A stretch of DNA of 64,000 nucleotides from Acytostelium subglobosum LB1 (Eukaryota; Evosea; Eumycetozoa; Acytosteliales; Acytosteliaceae). Where the stretch lies: NCBI RefSeq assembly GCF_000787575.1, contig NW_012236532.1:870612-934611 (forward strand). Direction: 5' to 3'. Position numbers and translations under genes: made by a program. Of the stretch, positions 48,050-57,467 are shown one piece after another. The notes beneath the pieces were generated by a model. The model saw nothing but the letters and a program-made list of their open reading frames with translations. It was not told the DNA's origin and searched no databases. Positions within the stretch are counted from its first letter, which is position 1. Every line of letters starts with the position of its first letter.

Positions 48050-50206
48050 ATGGATAAAGATAGGACAACAACATTGTTATTCAAACAAATAATCAATGAT
48101 ATATGTTTGAGAAAGACGAATATATTTGGTTGGGTACATTGGATACATGGTGAACGATTTAAATGTCGTGTGATGTCATGGAGTGACTTGGTCAGTCGTT
48201 GGATAAGATTGGTGATCACATTAAGAAAGGATTACCAATTCGCTGGATATCAATTCATTCATTATCCATCACATCTATATGTTATCAAATATATTCAATC
48301 ACTTGGAAAATCACAATCGTCATCTGATGCAGTACCATTGTACAAACATATAACTGCCATTGACTTGATGTCCATGATTGGTCGATTGGACCTTGTACAA
48401 TACCTTCATGACCAAGGATGGCCCGCGACAAACATGGCTATGGACATGGCCGCATCACTCGACATTGTTCAGTTCTTGCATGAGCGTCGCGATGAAGGCT
48501 GCACGGTCAATGCAATGGACAGGGCCGCGTCAAGTGGCCGCTTCGATGTGATCAAATACCTTCAAACGCACAGGAGTGAAGGCTGCACGGTCAATGCGAT
48601 GGACTGGGCCGCAAGGATGGGCCACTTTGACATCGTTCAATACCTTCATACGAGCAGGACTGAAGGCTGCTCAAAGTATGCCATGCACGACGCTGCCGAT
48701 GGCTGTCGGGCAGACATTGTTCAGTTCCTGCATGAACATCGCACAGAGGGGTGCAAGAACGACACACTCCACGTTGCTGCCGAGCGCGGATGTCTTGATG
48801 TCGTCGCTTACCTCTGCGGAAATCGATCGGAAGTGTGGACGGCCGACCCATCGCCCATGTACGCGGCAGCCAAAGGTCGCCACTTGGAGGTGCTCGAGTA
48901 CCTCCATCGGACTGGGCGCTTCCAATACACAGAGGAAGAGATTGACATTGCCGCGGAGAATGGATGCTTGGAGATTGTAAAGTTCTTGAACAGTGATCAC
49001 AATCGCACAGAGGGTACAGACACCGCGATACAATTGGCCGCGATGAAGGGACACCTCGACGTCGTCAAGTTCCTGAACGAGAATGGGAAAATGGAGGGCA
49101 TCTCGGAGGCTCTGTCCGCCGCTGCAGAGTATGGACACCTGGAGATAGTTGAGTATATGCATCATAACAGCACGGAGGAATGTGTAGAGTCGTACGTGGA
49201 GGGGGCGGCCAGAAAAGGATATCTGCCCATCATTCAGTTCCTCCATAACAATCGAACGGAGCCTTGGTCACCCCAAACCCTGGACATGGCTGTTGAGGGC
49301 GGACACCTGGAAGTGGCGGCCTACCTTATGGAGCACTGTGGGGTCAAGGGCACGGAGGACACATTCTCTTTGGCTGCGTGGAGTGGTAACCTTGGGATAG
49401 TTCAACTGCTGAATGAGCGCAACTCAGAATACTTCTCATCAGAAATGGAGATGGATGGTGCCGCGAGAGAAGGACATCTGGACATCGTCGAGTATCTTCA
49501 CCGACGTGGTAAAGTATGCACTGGGGACACGATGGACAAGACCGCCAAGAATGGACATTTAGACGTCGTGCGCTTCCTCCATTACAACAGCACATTGGGC
49601 TGCACTACCAAGGCGATGGATAACGCCGCACTCAATGGAAGCCTCGAGATTGTCAAGTTCCTCCATTACAATCGAACAGAGGGTTGTACAACCAACGCAA
49701 TGGACAATGCTGCGCAGAATGGGTACCTGGAGATCGTCAAGTTCTTGCATTACAATCGAACAGAGGGCTGCACAGTCACCGCCATGGACGACGCGGCCAT
49801 GTATGGCTATGAATCAATCATTCACTTCTTGCACAATCGAACAGAGGGCTGCACGACCAAGGCGATGGACCGGGCCGCTGGCTTTGGTCAGCTGAGTATC
49901 GTCCACTTCCTGCACACTCATCGCACGGAGGGATGTACCAAGGATGCCATGGACAAGGCCATCGGCAATGGCTATCAATCAGTCATATCATATCTCCACG
50001 AGAACCGCACTGAGGGCTACTCTGTCCAGCTCAAAGAATCCAGTATTCATAGCACAGTCTACAAATACTTGAAGTCCAAACAAAGTCTGGCACAGTCATC
50101 TGGCATGAGTGACCTGGCCTCATCTTGGAACCATTCCAATCAATCACCACCCAATCAATCACTCATGGAGTCGTCGTCCAACACTCTTTCAATCAATCAA
50201 TCTTGA
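48050..50206 (+). CDS. Dictyostelid ankyrin-repeat protein
   Basis: Intronless gene for 718 residues. The N-terminal 100 residues (F-G-W-V-H-W-I-H and a W-S-D-L-V-S-R-W segment) look like the F-box-like start common in amoebal and giant-virus ankyrin proteins. About seventeen degenerate ankyrin repeats of 30-33 residues follow, with the consensus FLHxNRTEGCTxxAMDxAA, several almost identical in the second half. That similarity indicates recent internal expansion or gene conversion. The end is Ser/Asn/Gln-rich. It probably binds protein partners, possibly as a ubiquitin-ligase adaptor. Its stop codon overlaps the 3' end of the opposite-strand neighbour. Confidence 0.82.
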   Translation: MDKDRTTTLLFKQIINDICLRKTNIFGWVHWIHGERFKCRVMSWSDLVSRWIRLVITLRKDYQFAGYQFIHYPSHLYVIKYIQSLGKSQSSSDAVPLYKHITAIDLMSMIGRLDLVQYLHDQGWPATNMAMDMAASLDIVQFLHERRDEGCTVNAMDRAASSGRFDVIKYLQTHRSEGCTVNAMDWAARMGHFDIVQYLHTSRTEGCSKYAMHDAADGCRADIVQFLHEHRTEGCKNDTLHVAAERGCLDVVAYLCGNRSEVWTADPSPMYAAAKGRHLEVLEYLHRTGRFQYTEEEIDIAAENGCLEIVKFLNSDHNRTEGTDTAIQLAAMKGHLDVVKFLNENGKMEGISEALSAAAEYGHLEIVEYMHHNSTEECVESYVEGAARKGYLPIIQFLHNNRTEPWSPQTLDMAVEGGHLEVAAYLMEHCGVKGTEDTFSLAAWSGNLGIVQLLNERNSEYFSSEMEMDGAAREGHLDIVEYLHRRGKVCTGDTMDKTAKNGHLDVVRFLHYNSTLGCTTKAMDNAALNGSLEIVKFLHYNRTEGCTTNAMDNAAQNGYLEIVKFLHYNRTEGCTVTAMDDAAMYGYESIIHFLHNRTEGCTTKAMDRAAGFGQLSIVHFLHTHRTEGCTKDAMDKAIGNGYQSVISYLHENRTEGYSVQLKESSIHSTVYKYLKSKQSLAQSSGMSDLASSWNHSNQSPPNQSLMESSSNTLSINQS

Positions 50207-52002
50207 TTATTAAACTTTATTGCAGTTTTCCTGAATTGGGCTAGGCCGATGTGCTTGCTGACGATCTCTTTGGCTTCGTCCACTTGTTCGTATAGTTGGG
50301 CGTAGTGCTCAGTGGGCATCCAGTCGCCTGGCACAGCATCGCGGTTCCGCAGTATATCCACCGCTCGCTCCACAGTGATTGAACGCTTGCACATTGTCAT
50401 GTCCATAATGACTGGCCGCAGCCAAGCCCTGAGTGAGCGAATCAGCTCATGTATGGCCTCGGGATGTGGCATCACCTTTAACTTCTTGACCATTCTCGTG
50501 AAGGGTTTGATGGCAAACTCTGGAGGCAGTGTTGCTTGAGCCTCATTGGCCGACTCGCTATACATCCTCTTCTCCTCCCTGGCATTGGCGAGATCGGCCT
50601 TTAGAACCTCGCGTCTCATATCCGGGTAGTTACTGACATGTGCTTCGTTGTCCTCTAGTAATATCTGGCCGGGTTCCACATCGGGTGGGGCGGGATCGGG
50701 GCATTTTGATGCCAGCTCATCGACATTCAAGACGCCACCCATCATCTCTGTGACGTACATGCCAATCTCTATTGGTGACTTGTTCTCGAGCAATGCCATT
50801 GATATCCTTTGCCATAACTTGACGGGATTGTGTCGCGCCAATATTGGGAATCTTGACAAATTGGCATGTATGATTGTCTTCTCGCTCGAGTCGAATGACG
50901 CCAATGTTCTATACTGACTTGTAATCTCTGGTCGAGCAGTTGAGAACAGACGAGTGTTTGCTGGTCGTGATGACGATGACTTGGCGTCTTGTGTTGTGGT
51001 GGACGATGTAGTGGCGATCTTCCAGCCAAGATCAACTATGGGTATGCCACCAGGTGCCATGTTATGACGTGATTGTGGAGTCAATGGTTCAACGATGTTC
51101 TTGAATGTAAACATGATGCCAACTCCAGTATCCTCCTTTGTATAATTATCCGGATCATTTTGTATTTTCTCTTGTTGTCGTCGTCTTAGTCGTTCATAAT
51201 AATTGATTGATTCATCATCATCATCGTCGTCCTCTTCCTCCTTTGCTCCTATATTCTCTCCTTCATTGATGGGTACAATGGACAACTGATTGTTTACCCA
51301 ATTGTCTTCGCCATCTCCATCTCCTTCTTTATCGTCTCTCTTTCTTTTCTTGATGTTGTTGTTAATGTTGTTGTTGTTGTTGTTGTTGTTGTTGCTGCCA
51401 GTGCCAATGCCAATGCTGGCGCCAGTGCCATGTGCCTTGGGCAATGATGACGATGTTGAAGTTGACACGCTAACAGTCTTATCTGTGCGTAGTAGGTCTT
51501 CATTGTCATAAATATATGTTTGAAATGATTGAGCATCCATTACATTCCTCTTGAGTAATCGTTCATACAATGACACTCCATTTGATCTCCATGGTGCCTT
51601 CTCCTTTGGTTTTGTCTTTATCTCTGTCTCAGCCACTGACTCCATCTTTATCTTTATCTCTTCGTCATCGTCTATCTCTTCCTCCATCTTTGCATTGGTC
51701 TCTTCCTTTGTCTCTGCATTAGACTCGGCCTTGGCCTCGAGCTTGACAATTGTGACTTCATCTTCACCAGCATCATTTATGAAGTCTGTAACATCATCTT
51801 CTTCTTCCTCTGTTTGTTCATCATATCCACAATAGACTACACCAGATTCTAACTCCTTTACTAAGAATGGCATTGGCTTCTTCATTGGTTTACATTGACA
51901 GTATACCTCGTCATCGCTCAAGTCCACCTCATCACCATCATCACTCCTATCAGTATAATCATCATTATCATAATGAGTACTGAGATGATATTCTGGCTCC
52001 AT
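50197..52002 (-). CDS. Acidic nuclear-type protein with histone-fold-like C-terminus
   Basis: Unrecognised intronless gene for 601 residues. The first 290 residues are highly acidic with Lys/Glu repeats, an Asn run and a bipartite-like basic stretch (I-K-K-R-K-R-D-D-K). Residues about 495-555 read K-P-F-T-R-M-V-K-K-L, then E-A-I-H-E-L-I-R-S-L-R-A-W-L-R and R-S-I-T-V-E-R-A-V-D-I-L-R-N-R. The helix-loop-helix spacing and the C-K-R-S-I-T-V-E-R-A-V-D turn recall histone H4 (A-K-R-K-T-V-T-A-M-D-V-V). A chromatin or transcription-complex subunit is my inference. It ends 10 bases inside the 3' end of the ankyrin gene (convergent overlap). Confidence 0.68.
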   Translation of the reverse strand: MEPEYHLSTHYDNDDYTDRSDDGDEVDLSDDEVYCQCKPMKKPMPFLVKELESGVVYCGYDEQTEEEEDDVTDFINDAGEDEVTIVKLEAKAESNAETKEETNAKMEEEIDDDEEIKIKMESVAETEIKTKPKEKAPWRSNGVSLYERLLKRNVMDAQSFQTYIYDNEDLLRTDKTVSVSTSTSSSLPKAHGTGASIGIGTGSNNNNNNNNNINNNIKKRKRDDKEGDGDGEDNWVNNQLSIVPINEGENIGAKEEEDDDDDDESINYYERLRRRQQEKIQNDPDNYTKEDTGVGIMFTFKNIVEPLTPQSRHNMAPGGIPIVDLGWKIATTSSTTTQDAKSSSSRPANTRLFSTARPEITSQYRTLASFDSSEKTIIHANLSRFPILARHNPVKLWQRISMALLENKSPIEIGMYVTEMMGGVLNVDELASKCPDPAPPDVEPGQILLEDNEAHVSNYPDMRREVLKADLANAREEKRMYSESANEAQATLPPEFAIKPFTRMVKKLKVMPHPEAIHELIRSLRAWLRPVIMDMTMCKRSITVERAVDILRNRDAVPGDWMPTEHYAQLYEQVDEAKEIVSKHIGLAQFRKTAIKFNNQD

Positions 52003-52304
52003 ACTCCTATCCTATACTGTATATACACATAAACATATATTGATTAATTGATTGATTGAATGAATGGATGAGCAAGTCGAGAAGACGAATGAATGATTGG
52101 ATGAAAAGAAGGGAAGTTCGAAACGAAAGCGATGCTTGAATTGTTTGATTTTAAATTGATTTTTTTCAATTTTTGAATGGAAGCACTGAGGTTGGAGGAT
52201 GTCGTGTGGTCCATGAGAACGACTTGAGCGTTTCACTAAGATACCCTGACACTTAATCGACTGTATTGGTTCCCTTTGGTCATCATCATCATCTCCCTCC
52301 TACA

Positions 52305-53166
52305 ATGGTGTGTATATAATATACCTATCTAGCTCAATCCATCTATCAATCCATCGAATCAATCAATCAATCAATCCAATCAATCAATCTACGACAGCAA
52401 GCATTCTGATGAAGGCGATGGATGATGGATGGATGAATGGATACAGTCAGGAGGACAATGGACTAACAACAATGATCATAATATATATAGTCTGCCGCTA
52501 AGAAGAACGCAACCAAGGCTGCTGCTCCAGCTGCTGCCGCCCCAGCTGTCCCAGAGAAGAAGGACAAGAAGGACAACATCAACAGAAAGCTCAAGATCGA
52601 GAAGTTGATCCTCAACATCTGTGTTGGTGAGAGTGGTGATAGACTCGTCCGTGCCGCCAAGGTGCTCGAGCAACTCACTGGTCAGACCCCAGTCTACTCT
52701 AAGGGTATGCATCACATCAATCAATCAAACAGGACTCATTAGCGACGACAACTACAACAGTGATCTAACATCAATCAACAACTATATAGCCCGTTACACC
52801 GTCAGATCTTTCTCCATTCGTCGTAATGAGCAGATCGCTTGCCACGTCACTGTCCGTGGTGAGAAGGCCGCCGAGATCCTCGAGAAGGGTCTGAAGGTCA
52901 AGGAGTTCGAGCTCCGCAACAAGAACTTCTCCAACAACGGTTCGTTCGGTTTCGGTATCCAGGAGCACATCGATTTGGGCATCAAGTACGACCCAGCCAT
53001 CGGTATCTACGGTATGGACTTCTTCGTCGTGTTGGGTCGCCCAGGTTTCCGTGTTGCCCGCAGAAAGAGAACCTGCTCCCGCGTTGGTTTCCAGCACAGA
53101 ATCACCAAGATCGACACTGTCAACTGGTACAAGCAGACCTACGAGGGTATCGTCATTGGAAAGTAA
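52305..53166 (+). CDS. rpl11: 60S ribosomal protein uL5 (RPL11)
   Basis: Large-subunit protein contacting 5S rRNA. Three exons (52305-52307, 52491-52704, 52790-53166) encode 197 residues. The first exon codes only Met, followed by a GTGTGT donor. An Ala/Lys-rich leader ([18 protein letters not shown]) precedes the conserved body: [36 protein letters not shown] and [12 protein letters not shown]. The leader is longer than in most eukaryotes. Confidence 0.94.
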
Positions 53167-53510
53167 ATGATATTATAGGCCTTCCTCACCTAAGCAGTCA
53201 GTCATTCAGCAGCTTTGGTTTGGTGCACCAATAAACCAAACGTTAAAGAATCTCCCTTCTCTTCCTTCTTTGTCCTAATTCATTCATTCATCTTTACCCT
53301 TACCCTTGCCCTTACCCTCGCCCTCGCCCACACTTGTCTTCGCCAACACCAACCCCAACCACACAACAACAACCATGTCTTCGGGAAAACTTGAGAAGTG
53401 AACATCAGTGTTGTTACTTGTCAACTTGTAGTTTGACACAGATAATCAATCAATCAATCAATCAATCAAACAATCAATCCTAATAAATTATTCATATCAA
53501 ACAAAGAACA
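53167..53510. other. Spacer between uL5 and the SOSS-B gene
   Basis: Contains AATAAA after uL5 (53231), CCCTTACCCTCGCCC-type repeats near 53298-53330, an eight-codon upstream reading frame (M-S-S-G-K-L-E-K, near 53374) and a TCAA-repeat leader before the next gene. Confidence 0.5.
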
Positions 53511-54112
53511 ATGAACGACATTGAAGACAACAACAACAAACAAGTTGAGTTCACTCCACCTGTGTTACAAAAGGCAGTCTGTATGTGTCAATGAATGGTT
53601 GAATAAGTAGATTGAGTATTGTTATAATATGTATGATTGACTTACTGACTCTTACTTTGTATTGAATGAATTGATGAATTAGTCACCAAGGTAGAACATC
53701 TGAAGCCAATGACTACTGGACACAACTTGGTATTGAAGGTGTTGAGTACAAAGGTGGTCATTGAGAGGAATAGGGAGAAGAAAGAAGTGGTCTCAGAGGC
53801 AGTGGTAGGTGATGAGACTGGTACTGTCATACTCACAGCAAAGAATGGTATGTCATGTCATCATTGCTCCAAGTACATGAACTGGCTGGATGACTGAACC
53901 TTACTAACTTGTTCAACTCCATAGAACAAAATGATGTTGTACAACCTGGAAACACTATCATTCTTCGCAATGGCAATATCAAGGTATTCAATGGATTCAT
54001 GAGACTCTACGTCAACATGTGGGGAAACATCAAACTGGCGCCAGAACCTGCAGAGTTCACGATCAACACCGCCAACGACATATCAGCAGTGGAATACGAG
54101 TTACAGAAATAG
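53511..54112 (+). CDS. nabp: SOSS-B/NABP-type single-stranded DNA-binding protein
   Basis: OB-fold protein of 140 residues related to human SSB1/SOSS-B1, which binds ssDNA in double-strand-break signalling. Three exons: 53511-53580, 53683-53847 and 53925-54112. OB-fold strands are seen in L-V-L-K-V-L-S-T-K-V-V, E-A-V-V-G-D-E-T-G-T-V-I-L-T-A, Q-P-G-N-T-I-I-L-R-N-G and F-N-G-F-M-R-L-Y-V. The order matches human V-A-D-K-T-G-S-I-N-I-S-V and I-Q-P-G-D-I-I-R-L-T-K-G-Y. An acidic Asn-rich leader replaces the short human N-terminus. Confidence 0.87.
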
Positions 54113-54288
54113 TAGAGTAGGGTAGGGTAGACTGCCGCCAGCCATCCAACGACAATGGACAACTTCACACACCAGTCCCATTCATTCAATCATTGATTAA
54201 AGGGGAGACAACAACTTGTACATAATGATAATGATATTGCTGTAAAGATGGCTTCGCGACGTTTATTACTTTATCAGTTATTGCTGAT

Positions 54289-54744
54289 TTAGGCAGTGAT
54301 TCCGTGCTTGATGTTGTAGACCTGCTTGGCAATACGATCCAAATCACGACGGCCGGTGGAGGTGATTCTGCGGCCACCCTTGACGGCGTCGGTCTCGATG
54401 ACCTTCAAGGCGGTCAATTGCTTCAATGCGTAACGGATGAGACCTCCGTTGGCAATGTGGAAGTGGTTTGGACGGACACCATCACGTCTGTTGCCACCGA
54501 ACACCTTTCTGTAGCACTCGACACCGTCTCCGTGGCGGAGGTAGACCTTGCGGGCCAGGACGGCGATTCTGACGTAGAGCCAGTCTGGGTTGATGGGTGG
54601 GAGCTCCTTGTGAGTGGCGGTCTTGACAATGTCGACCCAACGTGGAACGTGGACACGGCCAGTTCTCTTCAAGAACTTGGCGTAGTGAGCGATGAAGTCC
54701 TGTGGAGCAACGTCCTTGACAGTTACACTTTGCTTGGTGGCCAT
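54289..54744 (-). CDS. rps19: 40S ribosomal protein eS19
   Basis: Small-subunit protein needed for 18S rRNA maturation. A single coding exon gives 151 residues. Conserved blocks are V-K-D-V-A-P-Q-D-F-I, W-V-D-I-V-K-T, D-W-L-Y-V-R-I-A-V-L-A-R-K-V-Y-L-R, R-R-D-G-V-R-P-N-H-F and RRITSTGRRDLDRIAKQV. The sequence CATATAG directly before the ATG looks like an intron acceptor, so a 5'-leader intron may end exactly at the start codon. The upstream gene on the same strand ends only 47 bases away. Confidence 0.94.
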   Translation of the reverse strand: MATKQSVTVKDVAPQDFIAHYAKFLKRTGRVHVPRWVDIVKTATHKELPPINPDWLYVRIAVLARKVYLRHGDGVECYRKVFGGNRRDGVRPNHFHIANGGLIRYALKQLTALKVIETDAVKGGRRITSTGRRDLDRIAKQVYNIKHGITA

Positions 54745-54791
54745 CTATATGATTGATTGATTGAGAGATGATAGAGTAAGTAACTAAACTA

Positions 54792-55444
54792 TCAATGTTG
54801 TTGGATCTGCTGCATCATCAAGTTGATGAATGAATATTCTCTCTCATTTCCTCTCGACACTGTTTGTTGTTGTTGTTGTAGTTGTTGTCTGTGATTGATT
54901 GATTCATTCATTGTCTCTGGCGTCGCGACATGTCCATGTACATCATCAAGTTCAACATGATTGATTGAGTCTATATTCTCGCGCATGATCATTGATAGAA
55001 TCTGCTCGCATTCTTGAATAATCTGAATGAATTGTCCCAAGCTGTCGCACCAGCACCAGTTGACGATCCACTCTTTATATCATAGTTCAATCACTCATTC
55101 ATCATCATACTCCATTCTATCAATCATTCATTCATTTTGTTCTGTACGTTCGCTTCACTTGTTGTTGATAATGTAGTTGTTGAGGTTGAGAGGAATGAGA
55201 GAGTTCTTCTGCTGCAGTATAATAATAATATAGTAGAGATAAATAGATAGACACACACCTTTATGAACTGTATTCTATAGCACTCGAGTGGAAAAAGGGA
55301 GAGTTTGAATGATGCAGGCGAGTCTTTGTCATCGACTCTGCCCTCCCTCCAGTCCTCAACACAATCCAAGTCGCGCATCTCCTCTCACACACACACAGCA
55401 ATTCATATTAAAAAAATTAAAAACAAATAACAGAACTTACTCAT
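54792..55444 (-). CDS. Uncharacterised multi-exon gene (model uncertain)
   Basis: Two stretches look coding. One (55259-55383) reads M-R-D-L-D-C-V-E-D-W-R-E-G-R and F-P-L-E-C-Y-R-I-Q-F-I-K. It could be joined to an ATG at 55444 across a GTAAGT intron, which would give M-K-E-M-R-D. The other (54792 to about 55072) reads W-I-V-N-W-C-W-C-D-S-L-G, then IQECEQILSMIMREN and a Gln-rich end. Between them, 55130-55235 may contain one more short Ser/Thr- or Gln-rich exon, but several splice choices are possible. No family is recognised. If it is one gene, it is about 150-170 residues and lies head-to-tail with eS19. Confidence 0.4.
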
Positions 55445-55513
55445 TATGTTTGTATTTCAATACATAATAATTACATTCTTATGTAAATTAGTGATTTTAT
55501 TTTATTTTTTCAA

Positions 55514-55824
55514 ATGAGTGAGCTGGTAGAGGACGACGAGGCAGGAGCAGAGTGTGTGCGGTCTCTGTCGCCAGTCCCAGCATTGTCTTTTGTGTGTTAT
55601 CATTTATGCGTTGAAGGTTTCACGTCACTCATTGTTCAAAGCAGACTCATCAGCAACCCACAGGTAGGTGATATTATAATATTATATTCATTCATTCGAT
55701 ATGACAGCATCAACACAACGCAACATCAACACAACACAACAGCAACAGCAACAGCAACAGCAACAACAGCAACAGTAACAATGTGCGACAGTATACATTG
55801 ATGCAACCAAAGACTTGGGCTTGA
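55514..55824 (+). CDS. Possible small two-exon gene
   Basis: The first exon (55514-55663) encodes M-S-E-L-V-E-D-D-E-A-G-A-E-C and F-V-C-Y-H-L-C-V-E-G-F-T-S-L. A GTAGGT donor follows, and an in-phase second exon (55708-55824) gives a His/Ser/Asn-rich tail ending R-Q-Y-T-L-M-Q-P-K-T-W-A, about 88 residues in all. The intron would be only 44 bases. There is no recognised homologue, and the second exon is largely an AACAGC microsatellite, so this is tentative. Confidence 0.3.
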
Positions 55825-56203
55825 TTGATCAATCATTATTCAATTCCAGACAACAACAACACAGAATCATATGATTGACGTGACAAGACTATGGTGACCT
55901 TGAGTGTTGGACTCAATCGGATGAACTTTGGATGATTAGGATGAGCAGTCAATCATGTATCATTTATCGACGAGTACAACAGCATGCGCCTACATCAACG
56001 TTATTTAGATCACTAGACATCGACATCACAAGGCCTACATCATCAATCATTCAATCATTCAACCATATCATCACAAACACACTGATACACATCACAAACA
56101 GAAAGAAAGAATAAGAAGTAGATTAACTCATACTCATTCATCAATCAATCAATCAATCAATTAAATAATCAATCGAATACAAACAAACAAACAGATATAA
56201 AAG
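55825..56203. other. Leader region of the eL21 gene
   Basis: AT-rich with long sense-strand TCAA repeats ending at the eL21 start. The bases AGATATAAAAG directly before the ATG could be an acceptor of a leader intron. No other gene is seen. Confidence 0.45.
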
Positions 56204-56695
56204 ATGACTCACTCATACGGTCAACGTGCAGGCACCAGACACAAGTTCGCCCGTGGCTTCAGAAACCATGGTATCCTCAAGACCACCACCTTCTTGAGAA
56301 CCTACCGTCTGGGAGACATTGTCGACGTCAAGACCACTGGTAACGTCCACAAGGGTATGCCACACAAGTACTACCACGGCCGTACCGGTCGCGTCTGGAA
56401 CGTCACCCCACGCTCTGTTGGAATCGTCCTCAACAAGCGTGTCGGTCCACGTTACATTGCCAAGAAGATCCACGTCCGCATTGAGCACGTCCGTCCATCC
56501 AACTCGATGGCCGCCACCAAGAAGGCTATCGCCGAGCGCAAGGCTGCCTTCCAGAAGGCCATCGCTGCCCGCAAGGCTGGCAAGACCGTCGTTCTCCCAA
56601 TTCTCCCAGTTCCACCCAAGACCGGTTTCTTTGTCAACCCAAGAGACTCTGAGCTCCAGACCATCACTCCACTCAGATACGAGTTGCTCCTCTAA
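56204..56695 (+). CDS. rpl21: 60S ribosomal protein eL21
   Basis: Large-subunit protein of 163 residues in one coding exon. Family blocks are M-T-H-S-Y-G-Q-R-A-G-T-R-H-K-F, Y-R-L-G-D-I-V-D-V-K, G-M-P-H-K-Y-Y-H-G-R-T-G-R-V-W-N-V, N-K-R-V-G-P-R-Y-I-A-K and the terminal T-P-L-R-Y-E-L-L. AATAAAAT lies about 35 bases after the stop. Length is normal. Confidence 0.95.
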   Translation: MTHSYGQRAGTRHKFARGFRNHGILKTTTFLRTYRLGDIVDVKTTGNVHKGMPHKYYHGRTGRVWNVTPRSVGIVLNKRVGPRYIAKKIHVRIEHVRPSNSMAATKKAIAERKAAFQKAIAARKAGKTVVLPILPVPPKTGFFVNPRDSELQTITPLRYELLL

Positions 56696-57058
56696 AGACG
56701 TCACTACTACTGGTTTCGCTTTGGTCCAATAAAATACAACATTAAAGTTAAACAACAAGTTTGGATTGATTGATTGGATTGGATTGGATTGATTGATTGA
56801 TTGAGTGGTAGATGACCAATTAGGTAACCATACCATATGGATACATTACCTTATTAAGTATTGTTATCCATTTAAAGTAAATATACCTAAACTTATCCAT
56901 CATTTATTGATTGATTAGTCATGTATGATTGATGACCTGTAAGTATTTATAAATACCATTGATATCCATTCTTTCCGTTCATCAAACAAACAAAGAACAA
57001 TAATTATTACTTTATCAAATACATACTATCAATCAATCAATTATTCAATCAACAAATC
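56696..57058. other. Spacer after eL21
   Basis: Contains the eL21 polyadenylation region and GGATTGATT repeats at 56762-56805. A sequence around 56815-56840 (GACCAATTAGGTAACCATACCATATGG) recurs in similar form at the very end of the window, about 63970-64000. Confidence 0.45.
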
Positions 57059-57433
57059 ATGACATTCATTGGTATGTACATATGATCTTTGGAATCCTCC
57101 CATCTAGCACTCCTAACTTTCATGCCATTATTAATTGACTTTAGCTAACTTGAAGAACCTGGTCCAACTTCTTGCTGCATTTCAACATGCTGAGTCCTTT
57201 GCTTCAAGGTGCCTCGTCCCTCCAGTCCAAACATGATATATGTTGTCAACACCAATCACTACAATAGTTAATAGTTGGGATGGTTCCAGAATCATGAAAT
57301 TGTTTTTTAAAGTTTAATTTATGATTGATTGAGAAACACTGGCAGTCTCCTTAATGGACATGATCATGACATTATTATTGAAGTTGGCAGAATTGGAGAT
57401 CAGCTAAGAATAGTAATTATAATAATATTTTAG
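57059..57433 (+). CDS. Possible small dictyostelid protein gene
   Basis: Exon one (57059-57071) codes M-T-F-I and is followed by GTATGT. Exon two starts at 57145 after TTTAG and reads A-N-L-K-N-L-V-Q-L-L-A-A-F-Q-H-A-E-S-F-A-S. Read straight on, it stops at 57236 (34 residues). If a weak GTGCCT donor at 57209 is used, a third exon (57346-57433) adds L-L-N-G-H-D-H-D-I-I-I-E-V-G-R-I-G-D-Q-L-R-I, giving 54 residues. A tiny first exon and a body of about 55 residues resemble small developmental genes of dictyostelids, but I cannot name it. Confidence 0.4.
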
Positions 57434-57467
57434 TTAGTAAATACATATTTGATTTCCATCTCTAATC

